In this document: positions 25,974 through 36,209 of the stretch, piece by piece
How the letters are laid out: each line of letters starts with the position of its first letter
How positions within the stretch are numbered: the first letter of the stretch is position 1
Source of the DNA: Chitinophaga polysaccharea
Lineage (GTDB): Bacteria; Bacteroidota; Bacteroidia; Chitinophagales; Chitinophagaceae
Assembly: GCF_007829335.1 (NCBI RefSeq)
Contig: NZ_VIWO01000001.1
Location: forward strand, 1,674,001-1,738,000
Length of the DNA: 64,000 bases
Direction: 5' to 3'
The notes under the pieces: generated by a model
Databases searched by the model: none
What the model was told of the DNA's origin: nothing
Seen by the model: only the letters and a program-made list of their open reading frames with translations
Translations under genes and position numbers: made by a program

Positions 25974-27335
25974 TTATGTGGTCCTGTTTTTTAGTGTCCG
26001 GGCAATTGTTTCTTTTAACTGATCTATATCTCCGGCGCCGGCCGTGATCAATAGTGGGGATGGATGTTTTTCCACATATTCCACTACCGACTCTTTCGGC
26101 AATATTTTTACGGGTACTGTTATTTTCGATGCAATCATTTCGCTGGTCACTCCTTCGATAGGCAGTTCACGTGCCGGGTAGATAGGGAGTAGTATTACTT
26201 CATCTGCCAGGGAAAGACTTTCAGCGAAACCATCTGCCAGGTCACGGGTACGGGTAAATAAATGCGGTTGGAAAATAACAGTACATTTTTTACCCGGGAA
26301 TAACGCTTTGGCGCTGGCAATCAGTGCCCGCAGCTCTTCCGGATGGTGCGCATAATCATCGATATATACCTGCTGCGCTGCTTTTACCACATACTCAAAC
26401 CTGCGTTTGATACCTTTGAAGCTGGCCATAGCGGCCCTGATTTTATCAGCATCTATACCCAGCAGATGCGCTACTGTAATGGCTGCTACTGCGTTTTCCA
26501 CATTATGCATGCCACCAATGTGCAGCGAAATATTGTCAATCATCCAGTCGCTCTGCATCACATCAAACTCATATCCGCCGTTGTGCATGCGGATATTGGC
26601 AGCATAAGCATTGGCTACGTCGTTTTGTAAACTGTACAACAACTTATTGGTAGCGTTGAGCTCATTATTCCGATGCAGGCCGAACTTAGCAATCAGTGTG
26701 CCATTGGGCTTAATATTGTGGGTATACTGAATAAATGCATCTTCCATGGCTGCCGGTGTACCGTAAATATCCAGGTGATCTGCATCCATGGCAGTCAGTA
26801 TAGCGATGTCCGGACTTAATTTCAGGAAAGAGCGATCATATTCATCTGCTTCAATAACGGCTACTTGTTTGCTGCTGCTCCAAAAATTTTTATCATAGTT
26901 AACGCTGATACCACCGAGGAAGGCGTTGCAACCGTATCCGCTGTCGGTAAGCAGGTGCGCAATCATGGTAGAAACGGTGGTTTTACCATGGGTACCTGCT
27001 ACAGTAATGGCAAACAGGGAGCGGGTAATTTCCTGCAATACATCACTGCGCTTTATTACTTCATAGCCCTGCTCACGGAACCACTGCAGTTCAGTATGTG
27101 CAGCCGGAATTGCCGGCGTATATACTACCAGGTTAGCCTGTTTATCCACCAGGTTGATATCGTCTGTATAATGGATTTGCATACCCTCTGCCTCCAGTTG
27201 CCTGGTAAGCGCCGTAGCAGTACGGTCATAACCGCTTACCTGCACGCCTTTTTCATTAAAAAAGCGGGCAATGGCGCTCATGCCAATACCACCGATACCG
27301 ATGAAATAAACCCTTTGTATGTTGTTCAAATCCAT
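25974..27335 (-). CDS. murC: UDP-N-acetylmuramate--L-alanine ligase
   Basis: The 453-residue product is MurC, which adds L-Ala to UDP-MurNAc in the cytosol, ATP-dependently. The N-terminal Rossmann domain starts YFIGIGGIGMSAIARF, the P-loop is AGTHGKTTVSTMIAHLL, and ADEYDRSFLKL and DDYAHHPEELRA are the catalytic and ADP-binding motifs. Length is typical. It lies between murG (18 bp upstream) and ftsQ. Confidence 0.98.
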   Translation of the reverse strand: MDLNNIQRVYFIGIGGIGMSAIARFFNEKGVQVSGYDRTATALTRQLEAEGMQIHYTDDINLVDKQANLVVYTPAIPAAHTELQWFREQGYEVIKRSDVLQEITRSLFAITVAGTHGKTTVSTMIAHLLTDSGYGCNAFLGGISVNYDKNFWSSSKQVAVIEADEYDRSFLKLSPDIAILTAMDADHLDIYGTPAAMEDAFIQYTHNIKPNGTLIAKFGLHRNNELNATNKLLYSLQNDVANAYAANIRMHNGGYEFDVMQSDWMIDNISLHIGGMHNVENAVAAITVAHLLGIDADKIRAAMASFKGIKRRFEYVVKAAQQVYIDDYAHHPEELRALIASAKALFPGKKCTVIFQPHLFTRTRDLADGFAESLSLADEVILLPIYPARELPIEGVTSEMIASKITVPVKILPKESVVEYVEKHPSPLLITAGAGDIDQLKETIARTLKNRTT

Positions 27336-27353
27336 ATATGCTGCTAAATCTCT

Positions 27354-28445
27354 CTAAATAATTTCCAATACTTGTTTCGCAATCACCATATCTGCATTGG
27401 GGTTTCCCAGTTTGCCGATATTGTTTTCCAGTTGTTCCATCAATGCTCTGTTTTGCAGTAAACTGAATAACACATTTTCCAGCTGACTGGCTACATCACT
27501 GTCCTTAATGATTAAACCGGCATGTTTGTTAACCAGGTTCATAGCATTGGACGTTTGATGGTCTTCCGCTGCAAAGGGATAGGGCACAAAGATCACGGGT
27601 TTCTTTACTACACATAATTCTGCGATGGCCAATGCGCCTGCTCTTGATAGTACCACATCTGCTGCTTTATAGGCAAAGTCCATTACGTTGATGAAATCAT
27701 ATACTTTAACATGTGATTCATATGGTGCTGCCGCTGCCTTGGCAGTTTCGTAATAGGGCTTCCCCGTTTGCCAGATGAGCTGTATATCTTTATCTGCAAT
27801 AGTTTTCAGCAAGGGCTGTAATCCTTCATTAATAGATTTAGCACCTAAGCTACCGCCTACTGCAAAAATGGTTTGTTTCAAAGGACTCAGACCGAAATGC
27901 TGCAGGGCATCTTCCCGGGTTACGGCCGACTGGGAGATGTTGTTTCTTACCGGGTTGCCGGTGAGGACCAGTTTATTGGCCGGGAAAAATTTATCCATAC
28001 CATCATATGCCACACAAATTTTCCTGGCTTTTTTGCCCAGTATTTTATTGGTCTTTCCCGCAAAGGAATTTTGTTCCTGGATCAGGGTCGGAATACCATC
28101 TTTCTGTGCCCTGTTGAGCATAGGGAAGCTGGCGTATCCACCCACACCTACCACTACATCCGGCTGAAAGTTGCGGAGGATGGTTTTTGCACGGCGCAGG
28201 CTTTTCCATATTTTAAAAGGCAGTAGTATGTTTTTGAAGATATTACTGCGATTGAATCCCGCGATTTCCAGTCCTTCGATAGGATAACCTGCCTGCGGTA
28301 CTTTTTCCATTTCCATTTTTCCGGCGGCACCTACAAATAAGATGTTGGTATCCGGTTGAATTTTTTTCAACGCATTCGCGATAGCTATCGCCGGGAAGAT
28401 ATGTCCCCCGGTACCGCCGCCTGCTATGATCACTTTGCGTTGCAT
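27354..28445 (-). CDS. murG: Lipid II synthase MurG (GlcNAc transferase)
   Basis: The 363-residue product is MurG, which transfers GlcNAc from UDP-GlcNAc to lipid I at the inner face of the membrane. Glycosyltransferase-B motifs are seen: IAGGGTGGHIFPAIAIA (glycine loop), VVGVGGYASFPM and the C-terminal donor-binding FAVGGSLGAKSIN and FVPYPFAAEDHQTSNA. The length is typical. Placed between ftsW and murC. Confidence 0.98.
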   Translation of the reverse strand: MQRKVIIAGGGTGGHIFPAIAIANALKKIQPDTNILFVGAAGKMEMEKVPQAGYPIEGLEIAGFNRSNIFKNILLPFKIWKSLRRAKTILRNFQPDVVVGVGGYASFPMLNRAQKDGIPTLIQEQNSFAGKTNKILGKKARKICVAYDGMDKFFPANKLVLTGNPVRNNISQSAVTREDALQHFGLSPLKQTIFAVGGSLGAKSINEGLQPLLKTIADKDIQLIWQTGKPYYETAKAAAAPYESHVKVYDFINVMDFAYKAADVVLSRAGALAIAELCVVKKPVIFVPYPFAAEDHQTSNAMNLVNKHAGLIIKDSDVASQLENVLFSLLQNRALMEQLENNIGKLGNPNADMVIAKQVLEII

Positions 28446-28485
28446 GTGTTTTATTACTTACGATTGATATTGTTATAAATACGTA

Positions 28486-29682
28486 TTAAGCTACTGCAGC
28501 GTTTTCTGCATTTGCCATTACTTTTTCCAAACGTTCTTTTTCTGCCTGTTTTCCTTCCATTTCTTCCACATTCCTGGACACACTGAGAATAATACCGATG
28601 GCCATACTGGTAAACAAAACCGATGATCCACCCATGCTTACAAGCGGAAGGGTAACCCCTGTAACCGGGAATAAGTGTACGTTTACCGCCATATTGGTCA
28701 ACGCCTGTATCACCAGTGTTACACTGAGTCCTACCGCCAGGAATGCACCAAAGGCATACGGACATCTTTTATAGATCCTGATACTTCTCAATAGCAGTAT
28801 CATATAAGCCGCCAGGATCAGGAATGCGCCGGCCATACCATATTCTTCAATGATCGTTGCATAGATATAGTCAGAATAGGCATGCGGTAAAAAGTTACGC
28901 TGGGTACTGTTACCGGGACCTTTACCTAAAATGCCTCCACCTGCAATGGCAATGTTGGCCTGTTGTACCTGGTAGGGTGCTTCCGTATGATCGCCATGTA
29001 AGAAGTTATCGATACGTTTTTCCCATGTTTTAGTACGCATTTCCACGCCTGTTACCTTCGCTATTCCAAAAAGTAATACGATGCCAACCGCTCCTGCTGC
29101 TACCATGGAAGCGAGGAATCTTACTGGTACCCGGCCGATGAAGCAGAGCAACATACAGCTGGCGCCGAGTAAAAGCGCTGTACTCATATTGGCCGGCATA
29201 ATCAGTGCGCAGATGATAGCTACCGGTGTAATAATGGGCAGAAAGCCTTTCTTAAAATCGTTGATCAGGTTCTGACGCCTGGACAACTGCCTGCTTACAT
29301 ACATGAAGATGGCGAGTTTTGCCACATCCGATGTCTGGAAGGTCAGGTTAATGATCGGTAGGCTGATCCACCTGCTGGCATCGTTGAGGTGTCGTCCGAA
29401 GGCCAGTGTATAGATCAGCAGGGGAATGGAGATCAGGAAGCCTATCTGTGCCACGCGGGAGTAAACAGTATAATTTACCCGGTGTGCAAAATAGATGATA
29501 GCTAATCCCATGACCAATACGATCAGTTGCTTCAGGAGATAATACTCGGTATGGCCGCCTCTTTCGCGGTAGGCCAGTGATCCGGTAGCGCTATATACGG
29601 CCAGCAGGCTCACCAGCGATAGAAAAATTACTATCGTCCAGATTACCTTATCGCCTTTTGTTCTATAGAGCGCTCCTGCCAT
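28486..29682 (-). CDS. ftsW: Cell division lipid II polymerase FtsW
   Basis: The 398-residue product is a SEDS-family protein with about ten membrane segments, the peptidoglycan glycosyltransferase of the septum. Family sequence features include the RWISLPIINLTFQTSD region (usual RWI...xFQPSE), the NLLP-like segment around AYSDYIYATIIEEYG and the PVTGVTLPLVSMGGSSVLF signature. The C-terminal tail is polar. It lies 40 bp upstream of murG and 16 bp after murD; it pairs with the transpeptidase FtsI at 33887. Confidence 0.96.
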   Translation of the reverse strand: MAGALYRTKGDKVIWTIVIFLSLVSLLAVYSATGSLAYRERGGHTEYYLLKQLIVLVMGLAIIYFAHRVNYTVYSRVAQIGFLISIPLLIYTLAFGRHLNDASRWISLPIINLTFQTSDVAKLAIFMYVSRQLSRRQNLINDFKKGFLPIITPVAIICALIMPANMSTALLLGASCMLLCFIGRVPVRFLASMVAAGAVGIVLLFGIAKVTGVEMRTKTWEKRIDNFLHGDHTEAPYQVQQANIAIAGGGILGKGPGNSTQRNFLPHAYSDYIYATIIEEYGMAGAFLILAAYMILLLRSIRIYKRCPYAFGAFLAVGLSVTLVIQALTNMAVNVHLFPVTGVTLPLVSMGGSSVLFTSMAIGIILSVSRNVEEMEGKQAEKERLEKVMANAENAAVA

Positions 29683-29698
29683 TTTCCACTTTTATATT

Positions 29699-31039
29699 TT
29701 ATAATTCTTTTACTTCTTCTTTGAATTTCCGGCCCCTGTCTTCGTAATTCTTAAACAGGTCGAAGCTGGCGCAGGCGGGAGACAGTAATACGATATCTCC
29801 TTTAGCAGCCTGGTTAAATGCTTCCTGGACGGCATCGTGCATGCTGGTGGTATTGATCATCACCGGTGTATCGTTGGATAACGCGGCAAAGATGGGGGTA
29901 TTGTCTACACCCATACAGATGATGGCCTTTACTTTTTCTTTCACCAGGTCACGGATGGCATCGTAATCGTTGCCTTTATCCACACCGCCCATAATGAGTA
30001 CGATGGGTTTGTCAAAGCTTTCCAGTGCAAACCAAACGGAGTTAACATTGGTTGCTTTGCTATCGTTAATAAAATCTACTCCTCTCACGGTGGCTACATA
30101 TTCCATGCGATGTTCGAGGCTTTCAAATGACGTGAGGCTCTCACGGATTTTTTCGTTCCTTATATCCATGGTTCTGCCTGCAATTGCTGCTGCCATTGAA
30201 TTATATAGATTATGTTTTCCCTTTAATGACAGGTCATACATAGACATGATAACCGGATCTCCGTTGACATCAACGTGCAACTGGTCGTTGGCAATAAAGC
30301 CGCCTTCTTTCAGTGGTTTCATGATGGTAAAAGGTATTGATGCTGAATAAATGGGTTGCTGCGCTAAATGTCGCATGATCTCAGGATCGTCCATGCAGTA
30401 GATGAAGTAGTCTTCTGCTGTTTGGTTCATGGCGATTCGGAATTTGGAGGCTACGTAATTTTCCATTTTGTAGTCGTAGCGATCCAGGTGATCAGGCGTA
30501 ATGTTCAACAGGATGGCCACATTGGGTTTGAAGTCCTTAATGTCATCCAGTTGGAAGCTGCTGATTTCAATCACATAATACTCCGCGGGTGCGGTTGCCA
30601 CCTGCCTGGCATAGCTGATACCAATATTACCAACCATGGCCACATCCAGTCCTGCGTTTTTAAAGATGTGGTAGGTGAGGGCAGTAGTGGTGCTCTTGCC
30701 GTTGCTACCGGTGATGGCAATAATCTTTTTACCTGTCGAGAAACGGTAGGCCAGCTCTATTTCGGAGATAACAGGTATGCCTTTTTCGCGTACCTTTTTC
30801 ATCAGTTCCGATTTTTCAGGGATACCGGGACTCTTCACGATTTCGTTTGCGTCCAGTATGATATCCCAGGAATGATGTCCTTCTTCAAAAGAGATCTGGT
30901 TTACCGCCAGTTCCTGTTTATAGTTATCTTTTATAGTGCCACCGTCAGAAACAAACACTTCATACCCTTGCTGTTTTCCCAGCAAGGCCGCACCTATTCC
31001 GCTTTCACCGGCTCCTAATATGACGAGTTTGTACTTCAT
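29699..31039 (-). CDS. murD: UDP-N-acetylmuramoylalanine--D-glutamate ligase
   Basis: The 446-residue product is MurD, which adds D-Glu to UDP-MurNAc-L-Ala. Visible motifs are LGAGESGIGAALL (N-terminal domain), the P-loop ITGSNGKSTTTALTYHIF, EISSFQLDDI and NDSKATNVNSVWFALE, and a C-terminal domain with MGGVDKGNDYD. The length fits. It lies between mraY and ftsW. Confidence 0.98.
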   Translation of the reverse strand: MKYKLVILGAGESGIGAALLGKQQGYEVFVSDGGTIKDNYKQELAVNQISFEEGHHSWDIILDANEIVKSPGIPEKSELMKKVREKGIPVISEIELAYRFSTGKKIIAITGSNGKSTTTALTYHIFKNAGLDVAMVGNIGISYARQVATAPAEYYVIEISSFQLDDIKDFKPNVAILLNITPDHLDRYDYKMENYVASKFRIAMNQTAEDYFIYCMDDPEIMRHLAQQPIYSASIPFTIMKPLKEGGFIANDQLHVDVNGDPVIMSMYDLSLKGKHNLYNSMAAAIAGRTMDIRNEKIRESLTSFESLEHRMEYVATVRGVDFINDSKATNVNSVWFALESFDKPIVLIMGGVDKGNDYDAIRDLVKEKVKAIICMGVDNTPIFAALSNDTPVMINTTSMHDAVQEAFNQAAKGDIVLLSPACASFDLFKNYEDRGRKFKEEVKEL

Positions 31040-31072
31040 TTCGTTTATACTGCGTTGTTAATCTTTTAAAAA

Positions 31073-32332
31073 TTATCTCATTTTCAATGTTGCGATCGCT
31101 ACTACCACACACATAATGGTAACGATCCAGAAGCGAACAGAAATTTTACTTTCATGATAGCCTATTTTCTGGTAGTGGTGGTGGAGAGGTGACATCTTCA
31201 GGATGCGTCTGCCTTCACCATACTTTTTCTTGGTGTATTTGAAATAGGATACCTGCATCATTACCGACAGGGATTCTACCAGGAATACGCCACAGAAGAT
31301 GGGTACCAGTAATTCCTTTCTCACAATAATAGCCAGGGAGGCAATGATACCACCCAGTGCCAGGCTACCAGTATCTCCCATAAACACCTGTGCCGGGTAA
31401 GCGTTGTACCAGAGAAATCCTATGCATCCGCCTACGAAAGCTGCAATGAATATGGACAATTCTCCCAGGTTAGGGATATACATGATATTCAGGTATTCGG
31501 CAAACTGAATGTTACCGGATACATAAGCGAAGATGCCCAAGCCTACACCGATGATGCCTGAAACACCCGTTGCCAGCCCATCCAGCCCATCTGTCAGATT
31601 AGCGCCATTGGAAACGGCGGTAATAATGATGATTACGCTCAGGATGTAGATGACAAACGTATATTTCTCCCCTCCCGGAATCCAGGAGATTAATTTGGCG
31701 TAATTGAATTCATGATTTTTCACAAAAGGAATAGTGGTAATAGGTGTTTTAACATCCACAAACCTTTGTCCTTCGCGGGTTACACGTTCCGGGTGATTAG
31801 TGATCTGTTTTTCATAAGGAGCCAGTTTCCGGGCGCCTACTACTTCGCGGGATACCACTACATCGTTATTGAAATACAGGGTACAGCCTACAATCAGCCC
31901 CAGGCCTATTTGTCCCATGATCTTAAACTTACCGGCCAGTCCCTCTTTATTCTTTTTAAATACTTTGATATAATCATCCAGGAAGCCAATCAGTCCCAGC
32001 CAAACGGTAGAGAGCAGGATGAGCCAGATATATACATTGGCTATTTGTGCAAATAATAGCGTAGGTATTACGATGGCGGAGAGGATAATCAACCCACCCA
32101 TGGTAGGTGTTCCCTTTTTCGTGTTTTCGCCCTGGAGGCCGAGTTCACGGATAGTTTCGCCAATTTGTTTTCTTTGTAAAAACTTAATAATCCTTTTACC
32201 AAACAGCAAAGAAATCACAAGCGACAGCAGTAATGCCATCGTGACACGGAAGGTGATATACTGGAACATACCACCACCGATGATGCTGATCTTAAATTCT
32301 GTTTTCAGGTAATTTAAAAAATAATATAACAT
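31073..32332 (-). CDS. mraY: Phospho-N-acetylmuramoyl-pentapeptide transferase
   Basis: The 419-residue product is MraY, which makes lipid I from UDP-MurNAc-pentapeptide and undecaprenyl phosphate at the membrane. Conserved motifs: [29 protein letters not shown] (active-site aspartates), [24 protein letters not shown] and [12 protein letters not shown]. It is longer than the approximately 360 residues of the E. coli enzyme; the extra segment is a periplasmic-type insertion (about residues 165-205, [17 protein letters not shown] and following) that I also associate with other Bacteroidota forms. Confidence 0.98.
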   Translation of the reverse strand: MLYYFLNYLKTEFKISIIGGGMFQYITFRVTMALLLSLVISLLFGKRIIKFLQRKQIGETIRELGLQGENTKKGTPTMGGLIILSAIVIPTLLFAQIANVYIWLILLSTVWLGLIGFLDDYIKVFKKNKEGLAGKFKIMGQIGLGLIVGCTLYFNNDVVVSREVVGARKLAPYEKQITNHPERVTREGQRFVDVKTPITTIPFVKNHEFNYAKLISWIPGGEKYTFVIYILSVIIIITAVSNGANLTDGLDGLATGVSGIIGVGLGIFAYVSGNIQFAEYLNIMYIPNLGELSIFIAAFVGGCIGFLWYNAYPAQVFMGDTGSLALGGIIASLAIIVRKELLVPIFCGVFLVESLSVMMQVSYFKYTKKKYGEGRRILKMSPLHHHYQKIGYHESKISVRFWIVTIMCVVVAIATLKMR

Positions 32333-32419
32333 ATGTTTTAGTCGTAACCCGCCCGCAACCTTGGCAGACAGGCTTTTAAGTCATTGGATTATTAAGTATT
32401 CTTCGTTCTTCTTCAAAAA

Positions 32420-33886
32420 TTATTTGTCCATCAGCTTCATCATCTCCACCAGCACTTCTTTATCATCGAAGTGATGTTTCACACCTTTGATTTCCTGGTA
32501 CTTTTCGTGTCCTTTACCTGCCACCAGGATAATATCTTCCCGGTTGGCGAGGGAAAGTGCCGTTTTAATGGCTTCTTTCCGGTCGGTAATGGAGAGTACT
32601 TTTTTCTTCAGGTGCACGGGTATTCCTGCTTCCATTTCATGGATAATCGCTGCCGGGTCTTCCGAGCGGGGATTATCGGAGGTAAGGATTACCTTGTCGC
32701 TGCTTTCCACGGCTACGTCTCCCATAATAGGGCGTTTGGTGGTATCCCGGTCACCACCGCAACCTACGACGGTGATTACCTGTTCATTGCCTTTGCGTAG
32801 ATTTTTGATAGTAGCCAGTACATTTTTCAGTGCATCTGGTGTATGTGCATAATCTACGATGGCAATGATCTGTTCCTTGTCAGAAATGATATAATCGAAC
32901 CGGCCTTCAGCGCCAGGTGTGTCGCTGAGTGCCTGTAATACTTTTGCTTTGTCAATGCCCAGTAATACAGCGGCGCCATATACAGCCAGCAGGTTATAGG
33001 CATTGAACTCACCGATGAGGCGGAAATGTACTTCTGTGTCTCCAACCAGCATTACCAGGCCGGTGAGGTTATTTTCCAGGATTTTACCTTTGAAATCTGC
33101 CAGGGTGCGCAGGCTGTAAGTAGCTTTCCTGGCTTTGGTATTCTGTAGCATCACCATGCCTCTTTTATCGTCCAGGTTGGTGAGGCCAAAAGCGCCTACC
33201 GGGAGATTGTCGAAGAATGATTTTTTTACCCGGATATATTCCTCGAAAGTTTTGTGGTAGTCGAGGTGATCGTGGGTGATGTTACTGAAGATACCGCCGG
33301 CGAATTTCAGTCCTGCGATCCGTTGCTGGTGTATGGCATGGGAGCTTACTTCCATAAATACATACAAGCAGCCGTCTTCCACCATCTTTGCGAGCAAGGC
33401 ATTGAGGTTGATCGGATCGGGGGTGGTATGGGTAGCTGGTATAATGGTGTCGCCTATCTGGTTTTGCACGGTAGACAACAGTCCGCAATGATAGCCCAGT
33501 TTGGTAAACAGGCGGAACAGGAGTGTAGCAATGGTAGTTTTACCATTGGTACCTGTTACACCCACCAGTTGTATTTTATGAGATGGGTTATCATAAAAAT
33601 TGCCTGCCATCACACCGCTACTGGTAGCGCTGTTGGCTACCTGTACATAGCATATATTTTCCACCAGTTGTTCCGGCAATGTTTCGCAGATAATGGCAGC
33701 GGCGCCCTGAGCAATCGCTTTTTCGATGTACCCGTGTCCATCCACGTGTACTCCCTTCACCGCAATGAAAGCATCGCCGGAGCCGATGGCCCTGGAGTCG
33801 ATCGCGAGCGAGTTGATGGTAATATCGGTATTACCATGCACCGCCTGGATGCTTACATTGTACAATATGTCGCGCAGCGTCTTCAT
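32420..33886 (-). CDS. murE: UDP-MurNAc-L-Ala-D-Glu--meso-diaminopimelate ligase
   Basis: The 488-residue product is MurE. Its P-loop is VTGTNGKTTIATLLF, and DHLDYHKTFEEY and VGCGGDRDTTKRP are typical. The C-terminal motif ILTSDNPRSEDP contains DNPR, which marks meso-diaminopimelate rather than lysine as the third residue. This predicts an A1-gamma type wall for the organism. The start codon follows the ftsI stop codon without a gap, so translation is probably coupled. It is 87 bp from mraY. Confidence 0.98.
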   Translation of the reverse strand: MKTLRDILYNVSIQAVHGNTDITINSLAIDSRAIGSGDAFIAVKGVHVDGHGYIEKAIAQGAAAIICETLPEQLVENICYVQVANSATSSGVMAGNFYDNPSHKIQLVGVTGTNGKTTIATLLFRLFTKLGYHCGLLSTVQNQIGDTIIPATHTTPDPINLNALLAKMVEDGCLYVFMEVSSHAIHQQRIAGLKFAGGIFSNITHDHLDYHKTFEEYIRVKKSFFDNLPVGAFGLTNLDDKRGMVMLQNTKARKATYSLRTLADFKGKILENNLTGLVMLVGDTEVHFRLIGEFNAYNLLAVYGAAVLLGIDKAKVLQALSDTPGAEGRFDYIISDKEQIIAIVDYAHTPDALKNVLATIKNLRKGNEQVITVVGCGGDRDTTKRPIMGDVAVESSDKVILTSDNPRSEDPAAIIHEMEAGIPVHLKKKVLSITDRKEAIKTALSLANREDIILVAGKGHEKYQEIKGVKHHFDDKEVLVEMMKLMDK

Positions 33887-35992
33887 TTAGCTCAATTCTA
33901 TGACAATAGTTTGTTCGTTTCCAATTTTAGTTCCGCCGGGGAGTGATTGTGTTTTCACTTTGCCGGCGCCTTTCACCACCACGCGGAGTCCTGCATTTTC
34001 GAGCAGATACAGTGCGTCTTTGAGTCCCATTCCGGTAACATCCGGTACGGCGCCTTTCAGTTGAGTTACCTGCTGGAAGGCAATTTTCCGGTCTGTTACT
34101 TTAGCGCTCACCCAGCTGTTGTTAGCAGGAGTGCCACTAAGCGGGAGTTGCAGGGTACTGAGAATTTCTTTCCATTCGCTGCCTCTTCCGTTTTTCAGTG
34201 CCAGCAGGGTATCCAGTTGCATGGTAGCCTGCATGGGTTTTTGTCTTTCAACGGCGATGGCATACAGTTTATCTGCCACTTCCCTAAACACGGGACCCGC
34301 AACGTTTGCTCCGTAAAAGCGCAAAGCGTGCGGTTTATTTTTAATCACTACCACACAAGTATACTGTGGGTCTTTTGCGGGAAAATAACCGGCAAAGGAC
34401 GATTGGTAGATTTTGTCTGCATATCCATGGCTGCCATTGGCCACGAGTGCGGTGCCTGTTTTGCCGGCGAAGTCGTAATAGGGGGTACGCAATTTTTTTG
34501 CGGTACCATCTATAGGAACGCCTTCGAGCATGGCCTGTACCTGTTTAAGCGTGTTTTGAGAACAGATGCTATCCAGCAGTACAGTGGGCTCAAATTGTTT
34601 AGCTACCTGGCCATACTCCTGTATGGAGTTGACGAGGTAGGGTTTCATCATTTTACCGTTGTTGGCTACAGCATTGTACAGCATGCAGGTTTGCAACGGG
34701 CTGATGAGCACTTCATATCCGAATGCCATCCAGGGCAGGGATGTGTTGCTCCAGCTTTTGGAAGCGGTGGATTTAACCACTGGTCTTCCTTCGCCTACGA
34801 GGTCTATACCGGTACTTTGATCGAGCCGCAGTTTCCTGAGGTGGGCGACAAAGTTGTTGGGTTGGCGGTTATAGAACTGGTAGGCCAGTTTAGCCATTCC
34901 CACATTGGAACTCAGTTCGAATGCGTGTTTCACGGTTACATTCTGGGGGCCGGGATGTGGTTCCGAGTCGTATACGGTTCTGCGTCCCACCTGCCAGTGT
35001 CCACCATCCATATTGACCATGGTGTTCATGGTCGCGAATTTATCTTCCAGCACAGCGATAACGGTAGCCAGTTTAAAAGTGGAACCGGGTTCCGCTACCT
35101 GCAGTGCATAGTTCATATCTTCCCAGTAGTTGCCATCGGGTTGGCGGCCCAGGTTGGCGATGGCTTTAATTTTGCCGGTTTTCACTTCCATGAGGATGCA
35201 GGTACCATGGTCGGCTTCATTGCTTACCATCATGTTCATGAGGGCTGTTTCCACAATATCCTGCATATTCACGTCGATGGTAGTAACCACATCGCGGCCA
35301 TTTTCCGGTTCGATGTCGTATCCATCTACGGGTACGTAGGTACCGCCAGCGATGCGGCGCATCAGTCTTTTACCGGTTACCCCTTTCAGATAATCGTTGT
35401 AGGTTCTTTCCAGTCCTACGCTCTGTGAGTTTTCGCGGGCCAGTCCGATGGTTCTGTTGGCGAGCAGTTTAAAGGGATTGATGCGCTTACTTTTGGATTC
35501 AGCGATCATGCCACCTTTATTTTTGCCGAGGCGAAACATCGGGAAGGTGCGTAGCTCCTGGTATTGGTTAAAGGGCACATCTCTTTTCAGCAGAAAATAG
35601 CGGTCCTTTGATTTGTAGCCTTCCTGCAGCATGGTTCTATAGGCTGCTTTGCTGCGGTCGCCAAAGGTATTTGCCAGGCGATCGGCGAGTGAGTCGAGGT
35701 TTTCCTTGAACACTTTGCCATTTTTATCGCGGAGGCCATCGGCAGCGAAGTCGATGCGGATATCGAAATACGGGATGGAGGTCGACAACATTCTGCCTTC
35801 TTCTGAGTAGATGGTGCCTCTTTCCGCGTCGAGTGCTACGTAGCCGGTATGCAGGCTATCGGCCATGTTGCGCCAGTATTGGCCCTGAACATTCTGGATG
35901 TAGAATACCTTTACCAGTATGGCCACGCCAAACAGCGCCATACCTATGAGGCACAGATACACTCTCCACAATATGTCCTTTTTTACATCCAC
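33887..35992 (-). CDS. ftsI: Septal penicillin-binding protein with one PASTA domain
   Basis: The 701-residue product is a class B penicillin-binding protein, the division transpeptidase. It has one N-terminal membrane segment (about 12-34), a dimerisation domain, and the transpeptidase motifs SxxK (GSTFK), SxN (SSN in FELSSNVGMA) and KTG (AGKTGTALV). The C-terminus carries a single PASTA domain (VPDVTGMGLKDALYLLENAG). E. coli FtsI lacks PASTA; this architecture resembles the Bacteroidota and SpoVD-like group. An unusually large 217-bp gap separates it from ftsL. Confidence 0.96.
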   Translation of the reverse strand: MDVKKDILWRVYLCLIGMALFGVAILVKVFYIQNVQGQYWRNMADSLHTGYVALDAERGTIYSEEGRMLSTSIPYFDIRIDFAADGLRDKNGKVFKENLDSLADRLANTFGDRSKAAYRTMLQEGYKSKDRYFLLKRDVPFNQYQELRTFPMFRLGKNKGGMIAESKSKRINPFKLLANRTIGLARENSQSVGLERTYNDYLKGVTGKRLMRRIAGGTYVPVDGYDIEPENGRDVVTTIDVNMQDIVETALMNMMVSNEADHGTCILMEVKTGKIKAIANLGRQPDGNYWEDMNYALQVAEPGSTFKLATVIAVLEDKFATMNTMVNMDGGHWQVGRRTVYDSEPHPGPQNVTVKHAFELSSNVGMAKLAYQFYNRQPNNFVAHLRKLRLDQSTGIDLVGEGRPVVKSTASKSWSNTSLPWMAFGYEVLISPLQTCMLYNAVANNGKMMKPYLVNSIQEYGQVAKQFEPTVLLDSICSQNTLKQVQAMLEGVPIDGTAKKLRTPYYDFAGKTGTALVANGSHGYADKIYQSSFAGYFPAKDPQYTCVVVIKNKPHALRFYGANVAGPVFREVADKLYAIAVERQKPMQATMQLDTLLALKNGRGSEWKEILSTLQLPLSGTPANNSWVSAKVTDRKIAFQQVTQLKGAVPDVTGMGLKDALYLLENAGLRVVVKGAGKVKTQSLPGGTKIGNEQTIVIELS

Positions 35993-36209
35993 GTATTTGT
36001 TTTAGCGATTAGCTTTTTTACTGTTGGCTTTTAGCATGAATGCCCTCAGCGTTGTGGCTAAGGGCTATCGTTAAGAGCTGACAGCTTATTAAGTAGATAC
36101 CTGACACTGGCTGCATTTGTATTTGAGATGCTTGCCATTGATTTGATTTACCAGCATCCCCGACCTGATTGATGGGTCAGGCGGGCAGCGTCAGGCATCA
36201 GTATTAAAA
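35993..36209 (-). other. 217-bp gap between ftsL and ftsI inside the dcw cluster
   Basis: The other genes here are separated by 0-40 bp in most cases, so this gap stands out. I see no ORF. It holds a 9-bp hairpin with one G-T pair (plus strand GCCCTCAGC at 36043-36051 with GCTAAGGGC at 36057-36065) and a CCTGA/TCAGG dyad near 36154-36181. An internal promoter or an RNA element is possible, but there is no clear TAnnTTTG match. Confidence 0.5.

Noticed and set aside
28454..28765. ORF on the minus strand overlapping the 3' end of ftsW
   Set aside because: It is an out-of-frame shadow of ftsW with no recognisable protein features.
33947..35428. 493-codon plus-strand ORF opposite ftsI
   Set aside because: A long antisense frame without known motifs; ftsI has all the catalytic motifs, so this is a coding shadow.
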